Part shown: piece by piece, positions 16,201 through 21,997 of the stretch
Layout of the letters: every line of letters begins with the position of its first letter
Position numbering within the stretch: the stretch's first letter is position 1
DNA from: JBOGZI01 sp050697275
Lineage (GTDB): Bacteria > Actinomycetota > Thermoleophilia > Solirubrobacterales > 70-9
Length of the DNA: 23,292 bases
Assembly: GCA_050697275.1 (NCBI GenBank)
Contig: JBOGZI010000239.1
Location: 1 to 23,292 of the forward strand
Reading direction: 5' to 3'
Position numbers and translations under genes: made by a program
Notes under the pieces: generated by a model
Seen by the model: only the letters and a program-made list of their open reading frames with translations
What the model was told of the DNA's origin: nothing
Database searches by the model: none

Positions 16201-16682
16201 CCCGCACGGCGCAGGCGGTGACCGACCGGGCGGCGGTCGGTGAGCTCGAGCTCGGCCAGGGCAGGATCCGGATCATCGGCGCGCTGCTGCCGCAGCCGAG
16301 CCAGGCCTTCGACCATCCGCTCGGGATCGAGCCCTACGCGGTCACCTACACCGGCTACATCCTCGCCCGCAACCTGCTCGACTGGGACGCGCCCGGCGAG
16401 CGCGGCGGACTCGGCCGCGATGGAAACGGCGGTGACGGAAACGGCGGAGGCCAGACCCCGGTCTCCGGTGGCGGCGGCACCCCCGGAGCGGGCGGGCCCG
16501 GCGCGAGTCGGCCCCGGCCCGCCGCCAAGAAGAAGAAGGCGAAGTGCAAGAAGCGCGGCAAGAAGCGGGCCGGCAAGCGCGGCAAGAAGCGCGCCGGCAA
16601 AGCCGGCAAGAAGCGGGGCAAGCGCGGCAAGAAGTGCAAGGGCAAAGGGAAGAGCAAGCGCAAGCGGCGCGCGCGGCGCTGA
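13278..16682 (+). CDS. Large secreted M14-family zinc carboxypeptidase with PPC-like domain and polybasic tail
   Basis: The 1134-residue protein has a signal peptide (1 to about 34: RKRRR, a hydrophobic Ala/Leu core, ATAA cleavage site). An M14 domain covers about 75-445: zinc ligands H170 and E173 in SIHGIERAG, NPDG (227-230), substrate-binding NR in VDPNRDWP (251-258), third zinc ligand H298 in GDDLHGQ, and a probable catalytic Glu in DNEMSFSH (E409). A PPC-like beta domain lies at about 735-828 (RVDFEIGAD, DFDLYLYTV, GAYRLYVDNW). Residues 840-1035 hold a Rossmann-like segment (LREFVQGGGNLVLTDGALL) that may resemble glutamine-amidotransferase/ThuA-like folds. A Gly-rich linker (1040-1077) leads to a Lys/Arg tail (1078-1134). 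No ribosome binding site is seen; the promoter abuts the ATG. Substrate is unknown; an extracellular peptide or wall peptide is plausible. Confidence 0.9.
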   Translation: MSIPGRKRRRVGGALGAALAIAAVLLSASSATAAPVATSDEAYSVLGRVFPDPLAGCQNLGTSPCSPNAQGNFPATQFIQFPEFEEALEYMNGKPEWARYLEVWPLSTGQFPGNNLPGGPEFTPAAEYKSAGIPTSELERKKSDLYVLRVTDETVPDDQKKRYTLSLSIHGIERAGAEGGTRAMEDLVTAATTGKDDDTIIPTEIDPNAPSFADVLKKTIIYFTYPNPDGWRRGDLSEGGFFYQRYNGNGVDPNRDWPDIGYSFRPYSGQSEPETRAFSDFYDDVRQHGGFAAGDDLHGQVFADALSYTLLPHGRHDYAKDQRIREAAKTIHAVSEGALSWSPYIQPNDAPQGGGLPCVDPVGLGDACAQIYGQTWGTVYDTINYTTTGTLGDWFDSREGLNADGIDNEMSFSHLDRNVVFDPHGEQLHVDGNKALIYAHLAEIVNPPTDTTFDAAGHKGYVANARLTRQEQVLQPDDSGQDPQGPISMGPKPQTAEQTIYDAADGFQVNQGNGGMRVQVTMANLQGVAPSYQPNGNQVTLDVECRGCDDHFHAPGTEDPDAWTLVASDFNQQQLYQSAGLTATVNRPDAIKADGSPVEWRLVIGGLHGATKAEIEFTRGPASSDGNTGGDEPPRLAAYDVANTDFFSELDNYTRAAEGFDAVDPRQVLDGGQDLGQLDSLTLADNPLPGYTGQFGAPPSGQPPADIQIESQQPTAPAAHDPSTDQELSEPRARVPGSFERVDFEIGADQTAKSMTAEITLADPESGDFDLYLYTVNEDGSETFLSSSTTSGSHETITLATPKPGAYRLYVDNWLAVSDTHWTGAITFEPYPADASDTGAYSKAEKDAWMAELREFVQGGGNLVLTDGALLALPDLVPALQRTDVAKQTVYVGQVAFSDGAGDTTGDPLAADVEQPGARFNGGMRRQTFEPTPLGFAIQDQSGADESNAPQYSVDRAAWEAAGGRYVAGSANSATRTAQAVTDRAAVGELELGQGRIRIIGALLPQPSQAFDHPLGIEPYAVTYTGYILARNLLDWDAPGERGGLGRDGNGGDGNGGGQTPVSGGGGTPGAGGPGASRPRPAAKKKKAKCKKRGKKRAGKRGKKRAGKAGKKRGKRGKKCKGKGKSKRKRRARR
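16557..16634 (+). repeat. Imperfect 24-nt tandem repeat encoding a Lys/Arg-rich tail
   Basis: GGCAAGAAGCG recurs at 16557, 16581 and 16605 (period 24 nt), with shortened continuation to GGCAAGAAG at 16626. It encodes an eight-residue unit GKKRAGK(R/A) starting at residue 1094 of the M14 peptidase, followed by GKKRGKR and GKK. Two Cys (1090 and 1120) flank the repeat. Such arrays can vary in copy number by slippage. Confidence 0.85.
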
Positions 16683-16706
16683 GCACCGTCGGCCGCCGGC
16701 CCGGTC

Positions 16707-17366
16707 TCAGCCGCTCCAGCGCTCGCCAGTGCTCAGCCGATCCTGGCCGAGCCAGACGAAGTCCATCGCGCCCTGGATCACCTCGTCCTTGGGGATCTTC
16801 GGGTTGAGGTCCCACCAGCCGGCGAGCGCCTGCATCGCACCGACCAGCTGCTGAGCCACCATCTCCACGATCACGGGTAGGTCGGCCCCCTCCAGGCCCT
16901 TCGCCTCCGCCTCCTCGCTCATCACCTGCACGATCGCGGCGGCGACCTCGCCGCGCAGGCGCTCAATCGACTCGGCGACGTCGGGGTCCTCGGGGTTGCG
17001 GAACATGATCCGCCAGGCGCCACGGCGCTCCTCGACGAAGCCGAAGAAGGCCTCGAGCCCCGCCCGAAGCCTTGCCTCGCCGGGCTCGGCCGCGGCGACG
17101 GCCCGGTTGATCCGCTCGATCAGCTCATGGACGTGCATCTCGAGCATCGCCGCGAACAGCTCGCGCTTCGATCGGAAGTGCTCATACAGGAGTGCCTTGG
17201 AGACGCCGGCGCGTTCCGCGACCGCGTCGAGCGAGGTCTGGTGGAAGCCGCGCTCGGCGAAGGCCTCACGGGCTGCCTCGAGGATCGCGACGCGGCGGTC
17301 GGCGGCCGCCATCCGCCGCGGCGGGGCGGGAAGTGCCTGCTTCGTCTTTCGCTTGGTGACCGACAT
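16707..17366 (-). CDS. TetR/AcrR family transcriptional regulator (divergent from the R2lox-SCP2 gene)
   Basis: The 219-residue protein has the TetR N-terminal DNA-binding domain: RRVAILEAAREAFAERGF, then the helix-turn-helix TSLDAVAERAGVSKALLYEH followed by FRSKRELFAAML. The rest is a helical ligand and dimer domain with no readable ligand. ATG 17366 is used; a GTG directly upstream (17369) is possible. Its start is only 5 nt from the perfect inverted repeat 17372-17397, so it very probably represses itself and the divergent oxidase gene. As I recall, the Mycobacterium tuberculosis R2lox gene (Rv0233) also sits beside a TetR gene (Rv0232), which supports a conserved pairing. The stop faces the M14 gene 24 nt away. 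Confidence 0.93.
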   Translation of the reverse strand: MSVTKRKTKQALPAPPRRMAAADRRVAILEAAREAFAERGFHQTSLDAVAERAGVSKALLYEHFRSKRELFAAMLEMHVHELIERINRAVAAAEPGEARLRAGLEAFFGFVEERRGAWRIMFRNPEDPDVAESIERLRGEVAAAIVQVMSEEAEAKGLEGADLPVIVEMVAQQLVGAMQALAGWWDLNPKIPKDEVIQGAMDFVWLGQDRLSTGERWSG

Positions 17367-17371
17367 CACGG

Positions 17372-17397
17372 ACTAACTGACCAGTCAGTCAGTTAGT
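17372..17397. promoter_or_regulatory. TetR-type operator between tetR and the R2lox-SCP2 gene
   Basis: ACTAACTGAC (17372-17381) and GTCAGTTAGT (17388-17397) are a perfect 10-bp inverted repeat with a 6-nt centre CAGTCA. It includes nested TGAC/GTCA half-sites. Its position, 5 nt from the TetR start and overlapping a possible TAGTAT -10 (17394-17399) of the oxidase gene, is what is expected for a repressor site controlling both directions. Confidence 0.88.
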
Positions 17398-17436
17398 ATA
17401 GGGACGAACGGAGCGGAATACCCGAGGAGGAAGCGG

Positions 17437-18783
17437 ATGGCCACCAGGACCCAGAGCAAGTCGGCGAGCGGCGCGGAACCCAAGCGCGGCAACGGAACCC
17501 GGTCCGACGACCTCTCCGCCCGCCCTGGGGCGCAGGTCTCCTACCAGGACCTCTACCGCCGCTGGGAGCAGGGCAACTGGAAGGCATACGACCTCGACTT
17601 CAGCCAGGACCGCAAGGGCTGGGAGTCGCTCAGCGAGATCCAGCGGAAGTCGGCCCTCTGGATCTACTCGATGTTCTTCTACGGCGAGGACGCGGTCACC
17701 GACGGGCTCTCGCCCTACATCGACGCAGCCCCGACGGAGGAGCAGAAGTACTTCCTCGCCACCCAGCAGGTGGACGAGGCCCGTCATGCGGTCTTCTTCC
17801 ACCGCTTCTTCAAGGAGGTGATCGGCGCCGGGGACTCGCTCTCGGAGGGGTTGGCCTTCACCGAGCCGCACCTCGACTGGGGCTATCGCGGCGTCTTCGG
17901 TCGGCTGGAGACGATGTGCCAGGAGCTGCGAGCCGACCGCTCCCTGCCGAAGTTCGCCCAGGCGATCGCCCTCTACCACCTGATCATCGAGGCCTCGATG
18001 GCCCAGCCGGGCCAGCACTTCATCGAGGACTACTTCATCAAGGCCGGCACCATGCCCGCCTTCTCGGAGGGGATGCGCAACGTGGCGCGCGACGAGCAGC
18101 GCCACATCGGCTTCGGGGTCAAGGTCCTCTCGGAGCTGCTCGCCGAGTCCGACGAGTGCAGGGCGGCGGTGGTCGAGATCCTGCGGGAGATGCTCCCCTA
18201 CCTCACCTCGGTCTTCATCCCGCCGGGCTGGGACGAGGAGTACACCCGCTGCTACGGCTTCACCCTGGAGGAGATCTTCGCCTGGGGGATGCGCTCGGTC
18301 GAGATGAAGTGGAAGGCGATCGGCTACCCCTTCGACCAGATGCCCCCCGGGATCTATCCGTTCGATCCCGAGATGCCCCACGAGGAGCGCGCCCGGAGGC
18401 AGATCAAGCTGCTCAAGGCGGGTGTGCTCGGGCCGCCGAACGGGCCGGCGAAGAGCTCACCCGAGATCCAGGCGATCTACTTCGACGTGATTGCTCGCTC
18501 GGCCAGGGCGGACGCGCTCGAGGGCCCGTTCACGGTGCAGTGGAAGTTCTCCGACGCCGAGCCCTGGCACATCGTGCTCGACAACGGCTCCAGCCGGGCG
18601 CAGCGCGGGATCGCCGAGGGCGCCGACGTGACCCTGATGACCACGTGGCCGCAGTGGATCGAGATCTCGATGCGGGGCGAGCACCCGGCGCGGGCGATGC
18701 TGCGCCGGCGGCTGCGCCCGAAGGGCTCGCTGCGCCAGCTGCGCCGGATGAGCGAGATCTGGGAGCCGCGTCAGATCACCTGA
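17437..18783 (+). CDS. R2lox-like diiron (Mn/Fe) oxidase fused to a C-terminal SCP-2 domain
   Basis: The 448-residue protein has two parts. Residues about 35-330 are a ferritin-like R2 fold with six metal ligands in order: E84 (FFYGED), E114 and H117 (DEARH), E185 (LIIEAS), E220 and H223 (DEQRH). The position of the R2 radical Tyr (H+4) is F121. V87 (E84+3) and Y180 (E185-5) occupy the spacing of the Val-Tyr ether crosslink pair of R2lox enzymes, as I recall it (V72/Y162 with E69/E167 in the Geobacillus protein). Residues about 345-440 form an SCP-2 sterol-carrier-like domain (FTVQWKFSDAEPWHIVL, GADVTLMTTWPQWIEI). Strong GAGGAGG (17424-17430) precedes ATG 17437 by 6 nt. Probably TetR-regulated. 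It is more likely a lipid oxidase than a ribonucleotide reductase subunit. Confidence 0.85.
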   Translation: MATRTQSKSASGAEPKRGNGTRSDDLSARPGAQVSYQDLYRRWEQGNWKAYDLDFSQDRKGWESLSEIQRKSALWIYSMFFYGEDAVTDGLSPYIDAAPTEEQKYFLATQQVDEARHAVFFHRFFKEVIGAGDSLSEGLAFTEPHLDWGYRGVFGRLETMCQELRADRSLPKFAQAIALYHLIIEASMAQPGQHFIEDYFIKAGTMPAFSEGMRNVARDEQRHIGFGVKVLSELLAESDECRAAVVEILREMLPYLTSVFIPPGWDEEYTRCYGFTLEEIFAWGMRSVEMKWKAIGYPFDQMPPGIYPFDPEMPHEERARRQIKLLKAGVLGPPNGPAKSSPEIQAIYFDVIARSARADALEGPFTVQWKFSDAEPWHIVLDNGSSRAQRGIAEGADVTLMTTWPQWIEISMRGEHPARAMLRRRLRPKGSLRQLRRMSEIWEPRQIT

Positions 18784-18796
18784 CGCACGGAGGCTC

Positions 18797-18811
18797 CGCC
18801 CCAGCGGGGCG
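18797..18811. terminator. Candidate hairpin between convergent genes
   Basis: CGCCCC and GGGGCG form a 6-bp GC stem with a 3-nt loop AGC, 13 nt after the oxidase stop, in the 72-nt gap before the convergent SHOCT gene. There is no T tract; only a short TTT follows at some distance, so this is a weak terminator candidate. Confidence 0.4.
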
Positions 18812-18855
18812 TCCCCAACTCGGTTTCGGCACTAGAGGCCGCCCTGGGCGAGACG

Positions 18856-19335
18856 TCAGGAGCCGAGCAGCTTGCGCTTCTGAGCCTCGAACTCCGCCTC
18901 GGAGAGCTCCCCCGAATCGCGCTGCTTGGCCAGGTGCTCGAGCTGAGCGAGGTTGTCCTGAGGCGGCGGGGATACGGCGCCGCCGAACCCGCCGGCGTTC
19001 GGGATGTCGACGCCCCCCTTGAAGAGGGCCCCGAGGATCGCCTCGGTCAGTCCGGGCTTGTCGCTCGCATCGATCGTCTGACCCTCCTTGTCCGGGTCGA
19101 TCCCGTGCTGGCGCAGCACCTCGAGGACCGCCTCGCGCGCTCCGGTGCCCCTCAGGTCGATCGTCTCGTCCGTCTGCTCGACGTCCACGTCGGTGCTGGT
19201 CCACCCCGGATCCCCCATCGCGACGCTCTGCTCGTCCGGGAGCGCCGAACCGTGGACGGCCGCCTCGAACTCGGGGGTACCGGGCTCCGGGATCGCCTTC
19301 TCGTCCTTGCGGCGCAGGAAGTCGAACAGGGCCAT
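18856..19335 (-). CDS. SHOCT domain-containing protein of unknown function
   Basis: This 159-residue protein starts with a short amphipathic segment MALFDFLRRKDEK, followed by an acidic, low-complexity region. The middle (about 63-105, AREAVLEVLRQHGIDP, GLTEAILGALFKG) looks like a small helical domain, then a Gly/Pro linker. Residues 129-157 match the SHOCT domain, a short C-terminal module: LAQLEHLAKQRDSGELSEAE followed by FEAQKRKLL. SHOCT modules are thought to mediate oligomerisation; the function is otherwise unknown. No signal peptide or membrane segment is seen. It lies 39 nt after the double-hotdog gene on the same strand and may be co-transcribed. ATG 19335 is preceded by no clear ribosome binding site. 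Confidence 0.82.
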   Translation of the reverse strand: MALFDFLRRKDEKAIPEPGTPEFEAAVHGSALPDEQSVAMGDPGWTSTDVDVEQTDETIDLRGTGAREAVLEVLRQHGIDPDKEGQTIDASDKPGLTEAILGALFKGGVDIPNAGGFGGAVSPPPQDNLAQLEHLAKQRDSGELSEAEFEAQKRKLLGS

Positions 19336-19374
19336 AATCGAACGGGTCGCGCTGTCGCGCGCCCTCGCGTCATC

Positions 19375-20475
19375 CTACGCCCCCGGCTCGTCCTCCGGAT
19401 CGCCGGAGCTGGAGCCGAGCTGCTCGACCCCGGTCAGGCTGGCGGGACGGTCGCTCAGGTACATCGAGGTCCCGGTCGCCAGCGCCACGCTCTTTCCCTC
19501 CGAGTTGCGGAGCTCCGCCGAGGCGATCGCGAGGGTCCGTCCCTGGTGCAGGACCCGCGCCCGCGCGACCAGCTCCTCCCCGTCCGGGAAGACGGGGCGG
19601 AGGTAGTTGACCTTCAGGTCGAGCGGGGCTGTCGCCGTGCCCGCGGGGGCGGTGCTGAGCACGGCGGCCGCCAGCGTCGACTCGGCGAGCATCGCCGTGA
19701 AGCCGCCCTGGATCGTGCCAGCCGAGGTCGAGAGCCAGCGGCTGCAGGGCAGTGCCATCGCCGCCTCCCCCTCGGAGACCTCGGTGATGCGCAGGCCCGT
19801 GAGGTGATGCAGCGGTGACTGGGGCAGCTCGCCGCTGAGCAGGGCCTCCAGCAGCTCGCGACCGCTGCGGCGCTCGAACTCCTCCTGCGCGAGCACCTCT
19901 CCCTCGGGCTCGCGGCGCAGTGGATCGTCCGGACTCTCGCCGGGGAGCGGCTGGTCGAGCACGGGTGGGTCTTGGGGCGGCTCCGGAACGGGGTCCACAG
20001 GGGGGAAGACGGTGCAGCGGGAGGTTCCGTGCGCGATCAGCTCGTCCGCCTCGTCGTAGAGGAATGCCTCCGAGAGACCCATCGAGCGGCCCCGGTGGAT
20101 CAGCTGCCCCGAGCCGATGATCCGGGTCCCGGCCAACGCCATCACGGGCCGCAGGAAGCTGAGCGAGAGCTCGGCGGTGGTCATCGCCTGTCCCGCCGGC
20201 AGGTCGGAGTGCACGACCGAGCCGAGCGCTGCGTCCCCGATCACCGCCAGCACCCCGCCCGAGACCAGCCCGGTCGAGTTCGCGAACCAGGGCGAGGCGG
20301 GCATGGTGAAGGTCGAGAGCCCGCGGGAGCCCTCGGTCATCCGCAGCTCGGTCAGGTAGCCCATCGGCGAGTACGGGATTCGCCCCTCCCGCCCCATCCG
20401 ATGGCGCTCGGAGCCCGGCAGCCCCAGGAAGGAGGCATCCGGATAGCCGCCCTTGGCGGGCTCCTGCCAGATCAT
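19375..20475 (-). CDS. Double-hotdog PaaI-like acyl-CoA thioesterase family protein
   Basis: The 366-residue protein carries two PaaI-type hotdog domains in one chain. Domain 1 (about 30-158) has VSGGVLAVIGDAALGS and TTAELSLSFLRPV; domain 2 (about 205-342) has IQGGFTAMLAESTLAAA and TAPLDLKVNYLRPV. A Pro/Asp/Glu-rich linker (159-195) joins them. The acidic catalytic position differs: Asp in GDAALG of domain 1, Glu in AESTLA of domain 2. In PaaI-like enzymes these hydrolyse aryl- or acyl-CoA thioesters; two fused domains would form one pseudo-dimer. ATG 20475 has no ribosome binding site but a GATAAT hexamer 6 nt upstream. It lies 54 nt downstream of a TetR gene on the same strand, which may regulate it. 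Confidence 0.88.
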   Translation of the reverse strand: MIWQEPAKGGYPDASFLGLPGSERHRMGREGRIPYSPMGYLTELRMTEGSRGLSTFTMPASPWFANSTGLVSGGVLAVIGDAALGSVVHSDLPAGQAMTTAELSLSFLRPVMALAGTRIIGSGQLIHRGRSMGLSEAFLYDEADELIAHGTSRCTVFPPVDPVPEPPQDPPVLDQPLPGESPDDPLRREPEGEVLAQEEFERRSGRELLEALLSGELPQSPLHHLTGLRITEVSEGEAAMALPCSRWLSTSAGTIQGGFTAMLAESTLAAAVLSTAPAGTATAPLDLKVNYLRPVFPDGEELVARARVLHQGRTLAIASAELRNSEGKSVALATGTSMYLSDRPASLTGVEQLGSSSGDPEDEPGA

Positions 20476-20481
20476 CGGTGG

Positions 20482-20487
20482 ATTATC
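20482..20487 (-). promoter_or_regulatory. Candidate -10 element, double-hotdog gene
   Basis: On the minus strand this is GATAAT, five of six matches to TATAAT, ending 6 nt before the ATG at 20475. It predicts transcription starting at or next to the start codon. No good -35 hexamer is visible. Confidence 0.5.
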
Positions 20488-20529
20488 GAGGGCTAGGCCC
20501 GGGCGGGCTCGGTCGCACGCGGCGCCCCG

Positions 20530-21138
20530 CTAGTCGGAGCTGAGCAGGTGGCGGGCGGCCTCGGTCGCCGCCGTGATCACGTCGGTGTGGTCGCGGTCGG
20601 GATCGGAGAGCAGCTGCAGGGCGATGCCGTCGGCGAGCGCGAACAGGAATCCGACCACCGCGTCGAGCTCGAAGCGCGGCGAGACCACCCCCTCCTCCTG
20701 CTTCGCCCTGAGGATCTCGGCGACGTGGTCGCGGGTGCGGTTGAACAGCTCGCCCACCTCGCGCTGGATGTCGGGAGTGCGGCGCCCGGCCGTGAACAGC
20801 TCGAACAGGAGCACCCAGAAGCCGGGCTCGTTCTGGATCGAGTCCTCGAGGTCGGCGACCAGGATGGCGAGCAGCTCGTCGACCGAGGAGGCCTTTCCGA
20901 GCGGCTCGTCGAGCCGGGCGATCCGGTGCTCGGTGTCGCGGCGGACGACCTCCACCAGCAGCGCCTCCTTGGTGCCGAAGTAGTAGTGGAGGAGGCCGCG
21001 GCTGACCCCCGCCTCGCGGGCGACGTGCTCGAAGGTCGAGCCGGCGATGCCGCGCCGCGCCACGCTCGAGCGCATCGCCTCGACGATCCGCGTCGCCTTC
21101 TCGCTGCTCAGCTCCTTCTGCCCGGTGGTCGCCTCCAT
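20530..21138 (-). CDS. TetR family transcriptional regulator
   Basis: The 202-residue protein begins with the TetR DNA-binding domain: EKATRIVEAMRSSVARRGIA, then the helix-turn-helix TFEHVAREAGVSRGLLHYYF followed by GTKEALLVEVV. The C-terminal part includes DLEDSIQNEPGFWVLLFELF and a segment GFLFALADGIALQLL, typical of the TetR_C_6-like ligand domains. No ligand can be read. It is upstream of the double-hotdog and SHOCT genes on the same strand. A possible operator, GTCT-N5-AGAC (21147-21159), overlaps the TAGACT hexamer 7 nt before the ATG, which would fit autoregulation, but the half-sites are only 4 bp. Confidence 0.93.
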   Translation of the reverse strand: MEATTGQKELSSEKATRIVEAMRSSVARRGIAGSTFEHVAREAGVSRGLLHYYFGTKEALLVEVVRRDTEHRIARLDEPLGKASSVDELLAILVADLEDSIQNEPGFWVLLFELFTAGRRTPDIQREVGELFNRTRDHVAEILRAKQEEGVVSPRFELDAVVGFLFALADGIALQLLSDPDRDHTDVITAATEAARHLLSSD

Positions 21139-21145
21139 CGGGCGA

Positions 21146-21151
21146 AGTCTA
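21146..21151 (-). promoter_or_regulatory. Candidate -10 element, TetR gene at 21138
   Basis: On the minus strand this reads TAGACT, 7 nt before the ATG, identical to the hexamer before the FmdB gene. A short inverted repeat GTCT-N5-AGAC (21147-21159) overlaps it. Confidence 0.38.
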
Positions 21152-21216
21152 GGTCAGACCCCTCCGGCGAAGATCGCGGCGGTGAGCGGCGCGCAGCGCT
21201 CTCACGGCAAACGGGC

Positions 21217-21250
21217 TATTGGGGCGGGCCTCGCCGCGGCAACCCCAATA
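21217..21250 (-). terminator. Hairpin directly after the MBL-fold hydrolase gene
   Basis: TATTGGGG (21217-21224) and CCCCAATA (21243-21250) are a perfect 8-bp inverted repeat, 1 nt beyond the MBL stop codon, with an 18-nt GC-rich loop that may itself pair (GGC/GCC). There is no T tract. It could act as a terminator or mRNA 3'-end stabiliser for the MBL gene. Confidence 0.5.
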
Positions 21251-21251
21251 T

Positions 21252-21953
21252 TCAGTCGAGCACGACCGGCGGGTTGTGCCCGGGGATCACCATATGCGGC
21301 TGGAGGTCCCGGATCCGCTTCCACTGCTCGAGCAGCTCCTCGCGCTCGGGGCCGAAGTCCTCGGGCAGCTCCATCCGCTCGAAGTACTCGGGCAGTGGAC
21401 CGACGCAGTCCGAGGCGATCGCGACCAGGCCGTCGTCGGTGTCCACCAGGAGCGTGATCAGCCCATCGGAGTGCCCCGGCGTGCGGATCCAGCGCAGCCC
21501 GGGCCCGATCTCGCCCTCCTCACCCTCGAGGACCTCGAGGTTGGCCAGCTCGGTGACCCCAGCGACGATCTGGGCGTAGGGCGCTTCGGTCTCCAGCCGG
21601 TGGACGTAGGTCCGGCGCTGCGGCCAGGCGGCCAGCCCCTCGGCGTGGTCGAAATGAAGATGGGTGAGGATCACGTCCTTGATCTCGGTCGGCTCGACGC
21701 CGAGCTCGGCCAGCGCGCCGAGCACCGGCCCGCCCTGCATGATCAGGCCGGGATCGACCAGGTAGTCGCGCTCGCCACGGATCAGCAGGGTGTTCGGGAA
21801 GGCGACCATCCCGACCGTGCGCCCGTCCTCCTGCAGCTCTTTGTAGCGCTCGAACCCCTCCGCGGAGCTGTCGAGCGCGGCCGCCTCCGCCTCGCCGTCG
21901 GAGACGGAGAAGACGTAGCGCTGCGCCGGGACGAGGACGTGGACGCTCGCCAT
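21252..21953 (-). CDS. Metallo-beta-lactamase fold hydrolase
   Basis: The 233-residue protein has the MBL di-metal motif THLHFDHAEG (H98, H100, D102, H103), the following His of TPGHSDG (H161), the bridging Asp in IASDCVG (D182), and the last His in VIPGHNPP (H226). An N-terminal strand region NTLLIRGERDYLVDPGL precedes. The arrangement is typical of glyoxalase II-like and quorum-quenching lactonase-like MBL proteins of this size. The substrate cannot be determined. There is no signal peptide, so it is cytoplasmic. ATG 21953 is chosen because it is the farthest start before the hairpin at 21998. It is read in the same direction as the downstream TetR gene but separated by a hairpin. Confidence 0.92.
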   Translation of the reverse strand: MASVHVLVPAQRYVFSVSDGEAEAAALDSSAEGFERYKELQEDGRTVGMVAFPNTLLIRGERDYLVDPGLIMQGGPVLGALAELGVEPTEIKDVILTHLHFDHAEGLAAWPQRRTYVHRLETEAPYAQIVAGVTELANLEVLEGEEGEIGPGLRWIRTPGHSDGLITLLVDTDDGLVAIASDCVGPLPEYFERMELPEDFGPEREELLEQWKRIRDLQPHMVIPGHNPPVVLD

Positions 21954-21997
21954 GGCCGGACCCTACCCGAGCGGCAGCGCGGTCGATCCGCGAAAGG

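Noticed and set aside
13983..16316. 777-codon minus-strand open frame antisense to the M14 gene
   Set aside because: Shadow frame of a high-GC gene; no start context or recognisable domain. The plus-strand frame has signal peptide, zinc motifs and a promoter.
17437..18783. Interpretation as a ribonucleotide reductase beta subunit
   Set aside because: The radical Tyr position is Phe, the crosslink pair spacing fits R2lox, an SCP-2 domain is attached and no nrdA/nrdE gene is nearby.
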